DNA of 64,000 nt from RYN-230 sp963711705 (GCA_963711705.1 CAVQFM010000014.1:124001-188000); one strand, 5' to 3'. Shown: positions 1 through 9,063, counted from the first letter of the stretch. The notes: generated by a model from the sequence alone, not told the origin. Numbers and translations: made by a program.

Positions 1-1
1 G

Positions 2-232
2 GTCACGCTGCTGACCGCGACCCGGGACGTGGCGCACAGCCAGGCCACGGTCCTGGCCGGAGCGCTGCAGCCCGGCCCTGGCGAGCAGGCCGGGGACCCT
101 GATCCCGGAACCGGCGGCGAGCCGGCCTGCTACGCCCACCTGGTCTGCCCGGAGTGCGGGTCGGTGACCACCGAGGGGCACCGGCCGGGCTGCTCCATGG
201 ACCCGACCGCGGCCGGTACTCAGCCCGGCTGA
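2..232 (+). CDS. Hypothetical protein, C-terminal part (5' end outside window)
   Basis: The reading frame is open from the left edge of the window and stops at 230-232, so only the last 76 residues are seen. The C-terminal part carries a paired-cysteine motif, CPECGSVTTEGHRPGC, that could bind a metal such as zinc. The preceding stretch is Gly/Pro-rich. I do not recognise a family. A GTG at 29 could be an internal start, but the codons upstream (VTLLTATRD) also look coding, so I treat the gene as continuing to the left. Confidence 0.45.
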   Translation, partial: VTLLTATRDVAHSQATVLAGALQPGPGEQAGDPDPGTGGEPACYAHLVCPECGSVTTEGHRPGCSMDPTAAGTQPG

Positions 233-424
233 GTACCCACCTGGGTTCCGGATTGAGTATCCGGGCTCACCCGGCGGGCCGGCCTGCCGCCGACGATGGG
301 GCGCATGGTGCACCCGGCCGGGCGTGCCTTACCTTGGCCTGGGCCGCTGAGCACGCGAGGCGGCCGGTACCGGGCCAGCTGGCGGCCGGTACCTGACCAG
401 GCGGCGGCCGGGAAGGTGAGGCAG

Positions 425-1391
425 ATGCGCGGTGACGGCCCGCCGCCGGCCAGGCCCGCGGCTGGGCGGAACGCCGGGTCGGCCGCGGACGCGGCCGAGC
501 GTTTCCTGCTGCCGCTGGCCGTGGTGGTCGCGGCGGCCGGGATCGCCGCGCCGGGACCGGGCCGCGCACTGTCCCGGCACGACGGCATCGGCGCCGCACT
601 GGCCGTGCTGGTCTTCGCCACCGGCCTGACGCTGCGTGCGGCCGACCTCGCCGCGGTCCGCACCGCCTGGCGCCGGGTCACGGTGGTGCTGCTGGTCAGC
701 ACCGTGGCGCTGCCCGGCCTGGCCTGGTCGGCCAGCCAGCTCATCGGTGACCCGGTGCTGCGCTCCGGGATGCAGGCGGTGGGCGTGGCCCCGGCCGAGG
801 TGGCCACGGTGGCGCTGTGCACGATCGCGGGCGGCGACGCGGCCGTGTGCGCGGTGCTCCTGGTGGCCTCGACCCTGCTGACCGTCGCTGCTGGCGGGCC
901 CGGTCCTGACGCTGCTGGGCGCGCCGCTGACGCTGTCCGCGGCCGGGCTGCTCGGCGCCCTGCTGCTGGTGGTCGCGCTGCCGCTGGCCGCCGGGGTGGG
1001 ACTGCGTGCGGCCTGCCCGCCGGGGGCGCGGGCCGGAGCGGGCATCCGGATCGTCACCATCGCCGCCCTGCTGGTGCTGCTCTGGCAGGTGGCCAGCCAG
1101 ATCAGGCTGGACGGGGCCTACCTCCGGGTGCTGGCCGCGATGGCCGCTTTCCTGGCCGGCTCGCTGCTGCTGGGCTGGCTGCTGTCGGCGCGGCTGCCCG
1201 CGGGCCAGGCTACGGCCGTGCGGCTGCCGGTCGGCCTGCGGGACTTCGCCGTCGCGGCTGGGATCGCCGCGGCGGCGGCCGGCCCGGCGGCCGCCGCCCC
1301 GCTCGGCGTGTACGGGGTGCTGGTGCTGCTGGCCGGCTCGGCGATCAGCCAGGCCCGGCCCGCCCGGCGGCCCCAGTCAGCCGGGGGGTAG
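425..1391 (+). CDS. Bile acid:sodium symporter (BASS/SBF) family transporter, frameshifted
   Basis: A polytopic membrane protein of about 320 residues. The first half contains hydrophobic helices ending in a stretch like SBF-family transmembrane segments (VGVAPAEVATVALCTIAGGD), and the second half has four or five more helices. The frame changes by one base between about 886 and 891: TLLTV in the first frame is followed by LAGPVLTLLGAP in the next frame, which is what the family predicts. The start is ATG 425, preceded by GGTGAGG. Family members import organic anions with sodium; the substrate cannot be told here. Either a sequencing indel or a real inactivation explains the break. Confidence 0.6.
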
Positions 1392-1461
1392 GTCCAGGCC
1401 CACCTGGGAACTAGGCGCCGCCCCATGGCGGTACCGGGCCTTGCGGGGCCACGATTGACCC

Positions 1462-3252
1462 ATGTGGATGATGCTGAAAGTCCTGTACCGGTTCCTGGCC
1501 CGGCTGCTGCACCAGCTCGGCCGGGGCGCGTGGCTGGTGCCGGTGGCCACGCTGAGCATGCTGCTGTTCGGCATCAACCCATGGACGGTCGCCGCGGTGG
1601 CCGGTGCCGTGGTGGTCGCCGTCCGGCTGCCCATCATGGCGGCCAGCCTGCTGCCGGCGGCCCTGGTCGCACTGGGCATCTGCGGGCTCGTGCTGGTCGC
1701 GACGGGCAGCGGGGCTACCGCGACCTGGGCGGTGGCCGCCCCCGCGGTCTGGCTGCTGCCGCGTTCTTTCCAGCAGGTCAATATGCAGGTGGCGGTGGGC
1801 AAGCTGGTGCAGCGGATGACCGGCGGGCCGGGCCGGGTCGTCGTGGTCGGGCGGGGCCCCAGGTTCTTCCTGCCGGGGCCGCACCCGGCCGCCGCGCTGA
1901 AGCAGGGTTTCGGGGCCGCCCGCTCGCAGATAACGATCAACGCCGTCCGCCCGCGACCACTACCGCTACCCAAGCAGGTGCTGTCCCCGGCCCACCCCCC
2001 GGGCGGCCAGGTCGCGGCGATCGTCATCCACGGCGGCAGCCGTTTCCCGGGGTTCGTCAACTGGCAGGGGCCCGGTGCGCGCAGCGGGGTGCTGCTCCCG
2101 CTGGCGTTGCTGCTGCTCACTCTGGGCCTGCTGCTCACCCCGCAGGTGCTGGCCGGGCTGCGTGGTCACGTGACCGGCATGCTGCCGTGGCTGCGCCGCC
2201 GGATGCTGGAGAATCGCTGGGGCATTCTCCTGATCCCGGTCTCCGTTCTCGGGTTGTCCGTGTTCGGCGTGCACCTGTGGACGGTGGCGGCCGTTATCGC
2301 CGCGCCGGTCGTCCTGATCGGGTGGCCGGCCCTGGCCGCAGATCTGGTACCGATCCTGCTGACCGCGTTCGCGGTCCGCGGCTTCGGCATCGCCGCCCAC
2401 TGGCAGGCGCTGCCGCTACCGGTCCACCTGCCGAGCACGCTCTATGGCGCGATCCTGGTCAGCAGCAGGCAACTGGCCCTGCTGGCCGGCGGCGAGGCAT
2501 GCCTGTTCCTGGCGGCCGCGGCCTGGCTGGTGCCGCGCACCATCGGCGCGCACGCCCATGGGATGCTGGCCTCCCAGCCCGATCCTGAGCTGGCCGGCCG
2601 GGTGCAGCGGCTGACCGAGACCCGCGATCACGCGGTGGACGCCGCCACCACCGAACTGCGCCGGATCGAGCGGGACCTGCACGACGGGGCCCAGGCCCGG
2701 CTGGTCGCGCTGGGCATGAACCTGCGGGCGGTCGAGCGGATGCTGCCGGGCCGCCCGGATGCCGCGCTGGCCCTGGTCGCGGAGGCCCGGGAAACCTCGC
2801 TGCGCGCCCTGAACGACCTGCGCAGCCTGGTCCGCGGCATCTACCCGCCGGTCCTGGCCGACCGCGGCCTCGGCCACGCGGTGCGCGCGCTGGCCCTGGA
2901 CACGCCGCTCCCGGTCGACCTCGACATCGACCTGCCCGGCCGGCTGACCGCGCCGGTCGAGTCGGCCTGCTACTTCGCCATCGCCGAGGCACTGGCCAAC
3001 GCGGTCAAGCACGCCGGGGCGCGGCGGGTGCACATCCGGATCCGGCACGCCGATGGCATGCTCCGCATCGAGGTGGCTGACGACGGGGCGGGCGGTGCCG
3101 ACCCGGCCCAGGGCAGCGGGCTGCGCGGAGTAGAGCGCCGGCTGGGTACCTTTGACGGCATCCTGGCCGTGAGCAGCCCAGCTGGCGGGCCGACCATGGT
3201 CGTCATGGAGGTGCCGTGCGCGTTGTCGTCGCCGAAGACCTTTTCCTGCTGA
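1462..3252 (+). CDS. NarL/DesK-type sensor histidine kinase with duplicated membrane module
   Basis: A 596-residue membrane sensor kinase. The N-terminal half holds two hydrophobic modules that look like copies of each other: residues about 24-75 and 254-305 share patterns such as FGINPWTVAAV and FGVHLWTVAAV. The HisKA_3 dimerisation helix has RIERDLHDGAQARLVALG with phospho-acceptor His407. The HATPase domain follows (N box around ALANAVKHAG, then VADDGAGG and GSGLRGVERRL). It overlaps the next gene, a response regulator, by 37 nt, so the two form a two-component system. The signal is unknown. The insertion between the two membrane modules (about residues 120-200) could be extracytoplasmic. 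Confidence 0.85.
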   Translation: MWMMLKVLYRFLARLLHQLGRGAWLVPVATLSMLLFGINPWTVAAVAGAVVVAVRLPIMAASLLPAALVALGICGLVLVATGSGATATWAVAAPAVWLLPRSFQQVNMQVAVGKLVQRMTGGPGRVVVVGRGPRFFLPGPHPAAALKQGFGAARSQITINAVRPRPLPLPKQVLSPAHPPGGQVAAIVIHGGSRFPGFVNWQGPGARSGVLLPLALLLLTLGLLLTPQVLAGLRGHVTGMLPWLRRRMLENRWGILLIPVSVLGLSVFGVHLWTVAAVIAAPVVLIGWPALAADLVPILLTAFAVRGFGIAAHWQALPLPVHLPSTLYGAILVSSRQLALLAGGEACLFLAAAAWLVPRTIGAHAHGMLASQPDPELAGRVQRLTETRDHAVDAATTELRRIERDLHDGAQARLVALGMNLRAVERMLPGRPDAALALVAEARETSLRALNDLRSLVRGIYPPVLADRGLGHAVRALALDTPLPVDLDIDLPGRLTAPVESACYFAIAEALANAVKHAGARRVHIRIRHADGMLRIEVADDGAGGADPAQGSGLRGVERRLGTFDGILAVSSPAGGPTMVVMEVPCALSSPKTFSC

Positions 3253-3860
3253 GGGACGGGCTCACCCGGCTGCTGTCCGCGCACGACTTCGAGATCGCCG
3301 CGGCGGTCAACACCGCGCCTGACCTGCTCTGTGCCCTGCTGGACAAGCGGCCCGACGTGGCGGTGGTGGACGTGCGGCTGCCGCCCTCGTTCGCCGACGA
3401 CGGGCTGCAGGCCGCGCTGGCTGCCCGGCAGCAGGTGCCCGGTCTGCCGGTGCTGCTGCTGTCCCAGTATGTCGAGCAGCTGTATGCCCGGGAGATGCTC
3501 GCCGACCAGGCCGGCGCGGTGGGCTACCTGCTCAAGGACCGGGTGTTCAACGATGACCAGTTCGTGGACGCGATCCGGACCGTGGCGGCGGGCGGCACGG
3601 TCATGGACCCGGAGGTCGTGTCCAAGCTGCTCGGCCGCCGGGCCCGCGACGAGCCGATCGCCCGGCTGTCCGGCCGGGAGCGGGATGTGCTGGCGCTGAT
3701 GGCCGAAGGCCGGTCGAACGCTGCCATCGCGCAGCGGCTGTTCGTCACTGAGAAGGCGGTCAGCAAGCACACCACCAGCATCTTCACCAAGCTTGGCCTG
3801 GCCCCGTCGGAAGACGACAACCGCCGGGTGCTGGCCGTGCTGGCCTACCTGAACTGCTGA
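3216..3860 (+). CDS. NarL/FixJ-family response regulator
   Basis: This 214-residue regulator pairs with the preceding histidine kinase. The receiver domain starts MRVVVAEDLFLL and has the likely phospho-acceptor Asp52 (VAVVDVRLPP) and a KD motif near residue 107 (GYLLKDRV). The C-terminal LuxR-type HTH contains LSGRERDVLALMAEGRSNAAIA, shown here by its first part and its recognition-helix pattern KAVSKHTTSIFTKLGL. The start is GTG 3216 with GGAGG at 3206-3210, inside the 3' end of the kinase gene, which implies translational coupling. Targets are not evident. Confidence 0.88.
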   Translation: MRVVVAEDLFLLRDGLTRLLSAHDFEIAAAVNTAPDLLCALLDKRPDVAVVDVRLPPSFADDGLQAALAARQQVPGLPVLLLSQYVEQLYAREMLADQAGAVGYLLKDRVFNDDQFVDAIRTVAAGGTVMDPEVVSKLLGRRARDEPIARLSGRERDVLALMAEGRSNAAIAQRLFVTEKAVSKHTTSIFTKLGLAPSEDDNRRVLAVLAYLNC

Positions 3861-3895
3861 TCACGCCTGCCCCCGCCGGCGCATCCAGGCTCTGG

Positions 3896-4862
3896 TTACC
3901 CCGCGTCCAGCTCCGCCCAGGCCGCAGTGGGCACTGCGGTCGCGAACCGGGCCAGCGCGGCGTCCACCTCCTGGCCGCTGCGCATCCCGGTGACCACTGA
4001 CACCACGGCCGGATGGCGCAGCGGGAACTGGATCGCGGCATCCGGCAGCGTGACCCCGTGCTGGGCACACACCCCAGCCAGCGTGCGCGCCCGGGCGACC
4101 AGTTCGGGCCCGGCCGGGGCGTAGTCGAAGTACACGTCGTCCGGCGGCTCGGCCTGGGCCAGCAGGCCGGAGTTGTACGGCGCGGCCGCCACCACCGCCA
4201 CCCCCGGGCGGCACACTCGTCCAGCAACGGCTGCCCGGACCGGTCCAGCAGCGTCCACCGGCCGGCCAGCATCACCACGTCCAGGTCGGTCTCCCGGACC
4301 ATCCGCAGCGGCGCCTGCCACTGGTTCATGCCCACCCCGACCGCCCCGATCGTGCCCTCGTCCCGCATCCGGATCAGCTCCGGGATCGCGCCGCTGATGG
4401 CCTCGTCCACGTGCTCGTCAGCGTCGTGCACGTAGACGACGTCCGCCCGGCTGGCGCCCAACCGCTGCAAGCTGTCCTCCAGGCTGCGGCGCACCCCGGC
4501 CGCGCTGAAGTCCCAGCGGCGGAGCAGGTCATCGGGGACGGCAAACCCCTCCGCCGCCAGGTCGGAGCCGGTTGGCGCCGGGTTCGGCTCCAGCACCCGG
4601 CCGACTTTTGTGGACAGAACGAAAACCTCCCGTGGCTGATCGCGCACGGCCGCGCCCAGCCTTCGCTCCGACAGCCCGAGACCGTAGTGCGGGGCGGTGT
4701 CGAAATAGCGGATCCCCGCTGCCCAGGCGCGGTCCATGGCGGGCCGCGGTCTGCTCGTCGGTCGTGTCCACGTAGAGGGTTGCCGGCCGGGCCGCCGCCG
4801 AATCCCAGCTCGGTCACGAGGACGGCGGTCTGCCCCACCTGGCGCTGCTTGAGGCCGCTCAC
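3896..4862 (-). CDS. Aldo/keto reductase, multiply frameshifted
   Basis: A complete AKR sequence can be followed on the minus strand only by changing frame three times. The N-terminus is MSGLKQRQVGQTAVLVTELG, then comes LYVDTTDEQTAAR, then AMDRAWAAGIRYFDTAPHYG with the AKR catalytic Asp and Tyr. After a break near 4205 comes VAVVAAAPYNSGLL and IQFPLRHPAVVSVVTGM. Breaks lie near 4783, 4737 and 4201-4205; the last is a C5 run where one extra base restores the frame. The start GTG 4862 is favoured over GTG 4868 because GGAGG sits 7 nt before it. Closest described group: NADP-dependent L-fucose/galactose-dehydrogenase-like AKRs, by general sequence impression only. Confidence 0.65.
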
Positions 4863-5086
4863 TGTCACGCCTCCCGGGGTGTGTCCCGCGGCTCGGCCCG
4901 GCCGGGCGCCACCCGGCCCGCGCTGACGGCCGCCGCGCCCGGTCCTGCGGCCGCAGGAGCAGCGTAAACCGCGGTGCTCGGAGGCTCGGGTGCCGCGCCT
5001 TCGGGGGGTTGGATGCGAGCGCCTCCGGGGGTGGCGTGCCTACCGGAGGATGGCGGCTGCGCCTCCCGGGTCGGGCGCTGCACTTC

Positions 5087-5130
5087 CCCGGGATTGAACC
5101 CCGCGCCTCCCGGGATTGAACCCCGCGCCT
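5087..5130. repeat. 22-bp direct tandem repeat, two perfect copies
   Basis: The unit CCCGGGATTGAACCCCGCGC plus CT occurs at 5087-5108 and again at 5109-5130. A partial third copy (CCCGGGAT) follows, and a related CTCCCGGG lies at 5063-5070. It sits in the roughly 300-nt gene-free stretch between the aldo/keto reductase start and the SRPBCC gene end (4863-5170), where nothing else is supported. Confidence 0.8.
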
Positions 5131-5170
5131 CCCGGGATCAGCGCCGGGCTTAGGGGATGGGCACCGCGGG

Positions 5171-5650
5171 TCAGCCGGGCGCGCTGACCGCCGACGCGAT
5201 GGCCTGCTCCCAGTGCCGCAGGAACTGCGGGAAGCCCGCGGCAAAACGGGCCAGTCCATCCGCCGCCGCCTCGGACAGGGCGGTGAGGTCGTAGCTGACC
5301 GTGGCCACCGGGCCCGCCCAGCCGGCCTGGCGGCCCAGGGCGACGGTGACGGTGCCGGCCTCCTGTCCGGGGATGATCCGCGCGTACCGGATGGACCGGC
5401 CGGGCTCGCGGGCACACACCACCCAGGTCACCGTCTGCTGGCCGTGCGCGGTCTCGAAGACCGTGCCCGGCTCACTGTCATCGGTGACCGGGGCCGGGAA
5501 CCGCGGGTCCCAGCCCTCGGCCCAGGCCCGCTCCCCGTTCGGGGTGAACAGGGCCAGCGGGGCCGGGGCACCAGCCGGAACCCGGACCAGCCCGGACAGA
5601 TGGGCTCGCCGCGGCCGGTCAGTCAGCTGCGACCCGTCGTTGTCTACCAT
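5171..5650 (-). CDS. SRPBCC (START/Bet v 1-like) domain protein
   Basis: A 159-residue protein beginning MVDNDGSQLTDRP. Its pattern (N-terminal strand, repeated short strands with DSEPGTVFETAHG and PGRSIRYARIIPG, then a long C-terminal amphipathic helix AAGFPQFLRHWEQAI) fits the helix-grip fold that binds hydrophobic ligands. It is divergent from the ribbon-helix-helix gene that starts only 14 nt away. The ATG at 5650 is chosen because the upstream TTG alternative (5674) would read through the neighbour's start region. The two genes likely share one control region. The ligand is unknown. Confidence 0.6.
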   Translation of the reverse strand: MVDNDGSQLTDRPRRAHLSGLVRVPAGAPAPLALFTPNGERAWAEGWDPRFPAPVTDDSEPGTVFETAHGQQTVTWVVCAREPGRSIRYARIIPGQEAGTVTVALGRQAGWAGPVATVSYDLTALSEAAADGLARFAAGFPQFLRHWEQAIASAVSAPG

Positions 5651-5672
5651 GATAGAAAGGTACCATGGTACC
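5645..5672. promoter_or_regulatory. Palindromic putative operator spanning the start codon of the RHH gene
   Basis: GGTACCATGGTACC at 5659-5672 is a perfect 14-bp palindrome that contains the ATG of the plus-strand gene. Together with TACCAT at 5645-5650 it also forms an inverted arrangement across the 14-nt gap between the divergent starts. Ribbon-helix-helix proteins commonly bind such short palindromes and autoregulate. That this one does so here is an inference. Confidence 0.5.
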
Positions 5673-5919
5673 AATCGAGCGCGTGCAGACCGGGGTCCGC
5701 CTGGAACGCAACCTGCTGAAGGTGCTCAAGGGCCTGGCCGAGTACCTGGATCTCTCGCTGGGCGATCTGCTGGAGGGCATCGTGCTGCACTCGTTCGAGG
5801 GCACGGCGCCGTTCGGCCCGCCCACCCGGGAGGTCATCGCCGAGCTGAAGCGCATCTACGGCTGCCAGCTGACCGCGGCCGACAGCCACAAACTGACCGA
5901 GGCCGCCCCGGGCGGATGA
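5665..5919 (+). CDS. Small ribbon-helix-helix-like DNA-binding protein
   Basis: An 84-residue protein. The segment TGVRLERNLLKVLKGLAEY followed by LDLSLGDLLEGIVLHSFEG reads as one strand and two helices, the ribbon-helix-helix pattern, and the C-terminal 30 residues are a second helical part. GAAAGG at 5655-5660 serves as ribosome binding site. The gene is divergent from an SRPBCC gene, and its start codon lies in a perfect palindrome. It is probably an autoregulator sensing whatever the SRPBCC protein binds. The fold call is from secondary-structure pattern only. Confidence 0.55.
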   Translation: MVPIERVQTGVRLERNLLKVLKGLAEYLDLSLGDLLEGIVLHSFEGTAPFGPPTREVIAELKRIYGCQLTAADSHKLTEAAPGG

Positions 5920-5993
5920 CCCGCAGCCCGGCCTCTGACCGCAGCCCGGCCGGGTCAGTGGAGCCGCCCGCAGGCTTGGCCAGGCCGGGCCGG

Positions 5994-6671
5994 TCAGCGG
6001 GCCCGGGCCAGGCGCGCGGCCAGCACCGCCTTGGCGGCCGGCCAGTCGTCGTCCACCATGGCGTACTGGACCGTGTCCCGCCAGCTTCCGTCGTGGCGCA
6101 GCCGGTGCTTGCGCAGCAGCCCTTCGCGGGTCGCGCCGAGCCGCTCTATCGCCGCCTGCGACCTGATGTTCTGGCTGTCGGTGTGCCAGACGACCCGCAC
6201 CGCGCCGAGCGTCTCGAAGGCGAACGCCATCATCAGCAGCTTCGACTCGGTGTTGTGCCCGGTCCGCCACCAGCGCTGGCCCAGCCAGGTGTGCCCGATG
6301 CCGAGGGTGCGCAGCACCGGGTTCACCTGGTAGTACGACGTGGTGCCGGCGAATTCCCCGGTGCCCGCGTCCAGCTGGGCGTACGGCAGGCGCAGTCCGC
6401 GGGCCCGGGCGGCCAGCGCATCGGTGATGTGCCGGCGCGCGTCCCCGGCGGTGACCGGCTGGGCCAGCGCCCCGCCCGGCGGGCTGAGCCAGCGGAACAC
6501 CTCGGCCGCCTCCGCTTTGGTCCCGGCGGCTGCGAGGTAGCCCGGGGCGTGCTCGACGGTCAGCGGCTCCAGGCGGATCAGGCGGCCGCTGAGCACCGGC
6601 ATCGCGTACCACAGGTCGTCATCGGCCACGCTGCGCATGATCCCAGCCACCGGGACCGGGGCGCTGCTCAT
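5994..6671 (-). CDS. GNAT-family N-acetyltransferase (RimJ/RimL type)
   Basis: A 225-residue acetyltransferase. After MPVLSGRLIRLEPLTVEHAP come an acceptor region, strand 4 GIGHTWLGQRWWRTGHNTE (acetyl-CoA pyrophosphate loop region) and the C-terminal TDSQNIRSQAAIERLGATRE, typical of RimJ/RimL-like enzymes that acetylate protein N-termini or small molecules. It stands alone. The first 20 residues are poorly conserved in appearance, so a later start is possible. Confidence 0.75.
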   Translation of the reverse strand: MSSAPVPVAGIMRSVADDDLWYAMPVLSGRLIRLEPLTVEHAPGYLAAAGTKAEAAEVFRWLSPPGGALAQPVTAGDARRHITDALAARARGLRLPYAQLDAGTGEFAGTTSYYQVNPVLRTLGIGHTWLGQRWWRTGHNTESKLLMMAFAFETLGAVRVVWHTDSQNIRSQAAIERLGATREGLLRKHRLRHDGSWRDTVQYAMVDDDWPAAKAVLAARLARAR

Positions 6672-6693
6672 TTTCGGCCGCGGCCAGCGAGGG

Positions 6694-6770
6694 GATCGGC
6701 TTCCACTGGACCGGTTAGTGACGGATCGGCTTCCATTGGGCCGGTTAGTGACGGATCGGCCTCCGGCGGG
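6694..6770. repeat. 30-bp tandem repeat
   Basis: The unit begins GATCGGCTTCCACTGGACCG and ends GTTAGTGACG. It occurs at 6694-6723 and, with two changes, at 6724-6753; a partial degenerate third copy starts at 6754. It lies between the uricase 3' end and the acetyltransferase start. No function is evident. Confidence 0.75.
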
Positions 6771-6815
6771 GCAGGCCAGGCCGAGTGGCCGCCCGGGCCG
6801 GCTCCGGCGGGCCGG

Positions 6816-7688
6816 TCAGCTCCAGGCGATGCCCTCGGGGGGCGCGTCGTCGGCCAGCACGGTCCCCTCGATCAGCCCGTACGGGCGGTCACCCGGAAGG
6901 TACACCTCGTTGTCGTTGCGCAGCCCGAACGGGGCCAGGTCGACCAGGTAGTGGTGCTTGTTGGGCAGGGACAGCCGGACCTCACAGACCGCGGGCACCG
7001 CGGCGAGGACCCGCTCGCCGATGGCATACAGGGTCTGCTGGAGCGAGTAGCTGTAGGTCCCGCTGAACGCGTCCAGCACCGCCTGGTGGGCGCCGCCGAA
7101 CGCGGCGGCCCAGTCCACATCGGTGCCACGGTACCGCCACCACGCGCTGACCTGGGTAGCCAGGATCCGGTCGGTGGTCTCGGCCAGCGTCGTGTACTCA
7201 TCGCGGGGGAATCCCCAGAACTCCGAGTCGGTGGTGTTCAGCACGATCAGATCCTCGATCCCGGCCACCACGCTGGTACCGAGGTCGGTGTCGGTGATCA
7301 CCCGGGTGGCCCGGGTCAGGTCGCCGCGGCGGGCGAACGAGTGGCCGGTGCGGCCGATCCGGCTCCAGCCATATTCCTCGATCGCGATGCGGGCCCGGGT
7401 GATCTGCGGCTGGCTGGTGACGAAGTGGCTGGCCAGCGCCATGCCGAGCACCTCGGGCTGGCAGGCGCCGAGCCGGCTGGCGAACGCGTACACCGTGTTC
7501 TTCTGCGTGTCCGTGGCCAGCACCGCGGAGTTGTCCCCGGTCAGGTGGGTCGCGGCCAGGTCACCGGACAGGCTGGTGGACACGTTCCAGTCCCGGATCT
7601 CATCCTGCCCGCCGGGCTCGCGGCCGCGGGCCACCCGCAGCACCCGGACTTCTGCCTTCCCGTACCGGTTCGCACCGAGCTGGGCCAT
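6816..7688 (-). CDS. Urate oxidase (uricase)
   Basis: This cofactor-free enzyme oxidises urate to 5-hydroxyisourate. The 290-residue protein shows the two-domain tunnelling fold signatures: N-terminal YGKAEVRVLRV with the catalytic Lys, TDTQKNTVYAFA with the Thr of the catalytic dyad, and the C-terminal LPNKHHYLVDLAPFG uricase signature. The ATG at 7688 follows GGGAGGCAGCC. It is the last gene of a four-gene minus-strand purine operon and lies 10 nt after the deaminase. The length matches the family. Confidence 0.93.
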   Translation of the reverse strand: MAQLGANRYGKAEVRVLRVARGREPGGQDEIRDWNVSTSLSGDLAATHLTGDNSAVLATDTQKNTVYAFASRLGACQPEVLGMALASHFVTSQPQITRARIAIEEYGWSRIGRTGHSFARRGDLTRATRVITDTDLGTSVVAGIEDLIVLNTTDSEFWGFPRDEYTTLAETTDRILATQVSAWWRYRGTDVDWAAAFGGAHQAVLDAFSGTYSYSLQQTLYAIGERVLAAVPAVCEVRLSLPNKHHYLVDLAPFGLRNDNEVYLPGDRPYGLIEGTVLADDAPPEGIAWS

Positions 7689-7698
7689 GGCTGCCTCC

Positions 7699-9063
7699 CT
7701 AGAGGTCCTGGGCGATACGCCTGCTGGCCCGGGCGGCCGCCGCGGCCAGGGTGCCAGCATCGGCGGTGCGCAGCTCGCCGCCGGTCACTATCTGATGCCC
7801 GCCGACCAGCAGGTGTTCCAGCTCGGGCGCGCCGAACACCAGCGTGCCCACCGGGTCCTCGATCCCGGCGCCGGCCAGGCCGTCCACCCGCCACAGGGCC
7901 AGGTCGGCCAGTTTGCCCGGCTCGATCGAGCCGAGCTCACGATCGCGGCCCAGGCACCGCGCCCCGCCCATCGTGGCCATCCGCAGGCACTCCCGCGCGG
8001 TCAGCGCCAGCGGCCCGCCCGCGTACCGGGCCGCCAGCAGTGCCTGGTGCAGCTCGTCGGCCATCCGGCCGGACTCGTTGGACGCGCTGCCGTCCACCCC
8101 CAGCCCGACCACCGCGTGCGCGTCGAGCAGCTTGCGGACCGGCGCGATCCCCGAGCCGAGCCGGCCATTGGAGGTGGGGCAGTGCGCCACCCCGGTCCCG
8201 GTGGCGGCCAGCCGGCTCACCGCCTCGCCGGACAGGTGCACGCAGTGCGCGAGCCACACGTCCGGCCCAAGCCAGCCGAGATCCTCGGCGTACTGGACCG
8301 GGGTGCGGCCGAACCTGGCCACGCAGAACTCTTCCTCGTCCTGGGTCTCGGCCAGGTGGGTGTGCAGCCGGACGCCCCTGGCCCGGGCCAGCGCGGCGCA
8401 GTCGCGCATCAGCTCCCCGGTCACCGAGAACGGCGAGCAGGGCGCGATCGCCACCCGGGTCATCGCGCCGAAGGACGGGTCGTGCCACCGGTCGATGGCC
8501 GCCTCGGAGGCGGCCAGGATCGCGTCGTGCGATTCGACCACGGAATCCGGGGGCAGGCCGCCAGCTGACTCGCCGAGGTTCATCGACCCCCGGGTCGGGT
8601 GGAACCGCAGGCCGATCTGCCGCGCTGCGAGGATTTCGGCTTCGAGCAGGTCGCCCGCGCCCGCCGGGAACACGTAGTGATGGTCGGTGCTGGTGCTGCA
8701 CCCGGTCAGCGCCAGCCAGGCCAGGTTGGCCGCGGCCGCGTCGGCCAGCAGTTCCGGGGTCAGCCGGGCCCACACCGGGTACAGCGCCCGCAGCCAGCCG
8801 AACAGCGTGTCGTCGGTGGCGTAGCCGCGGGTGATCCACTGGTACAGGTGGTGGTGGCTGTTGACCAGCCCCGGGGTCACCAGCAGCCCGGCGCCGTCGA
8901 TCCGGGTGGCCGGGGCGTACTCCGGGGGGGCCGGGCCCGCCCCGGCCGCCACGATCCGGCCCTGGTCGGCGACGACGTGCCCGGCGGGGTATTCGTGACC
9001 GGCCTCGTCCACGGTCGCGACGTAGCAGCCCTCGATGCTGAGAGTGACTGGGGTGGTCGGCAC
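7699..9063 (-). CDS. 8-oxoguanine deaminase / related amidohydrolase
   Basis: A 454-residue amidohydrolase of the AtzB/TrzN-like group. Metal ligands are visible in NSHHHLYQWITRG, HTHLAETQDEEEF, LAHCVHLSGEAV and GLGVDGSASNE. The sequence closely resembles proteins annotated 8-oxoguanine deaminase, which convert 8-oxoguanine to urate, and its place directly before uricase fits that role. GTG 9063 follows GGGAAGCGAG. Alternative substrates among aminohydrolases (guanine, other aminopurines) cannot be excluded without biochemistry. Confidence 0.85.
   Translation of the reverse strand: MPTTPVTLSIEGCYVATVDEAGHEYPAGHVVADQGRIVAAGAGPAPPEYAPATRIDGAGLLVTPGLVNSHHHLYQWITRGYATDDTLFGWLRALYPVWARLTPELLADAAAANLAWLALTGCSTSTDHHYVFPAGAGDLLEAEILAARQIGLRFHPTRGSMNLGESAGGLPPDSVVESHDAILAASEAAIDRWHDPSFGAMTRVAIAPCSPFSVTGELMRDCAALARARGVRLHTHLAETQDEEEFCVARFGRTPVQYAEDLGWLGPDVWLAHCVHLSGEAVSRLAATGTGVAHCPTSNGRLGSGIAPVRKLLDAHAVVGLGVDGSASNESGRMADELHQALLAARYAGGPLALTARECLRMATMGGARCLGRDRELGSIEPGKLADLALWRVDGLAGAGIEDPVGTLVFGAPELEHLLVGGHQIVTGGELRTADAGTLAAAAARASRRIAQDL

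Noticed and set aside
5087..5130. Tandem 22-bp repeats as a CRISPR array
   Set aside because: Two adjacent copies without spacers and no cas genes anywhere in the window.
5301..8834. Plus-strand open frame of 1177 codons across the SRPBCC, GNAT, uricase and deaminase genes
   Set aside because: It is antisense to several conserved genes, has no domain, and exists only because of third-position GC bias.
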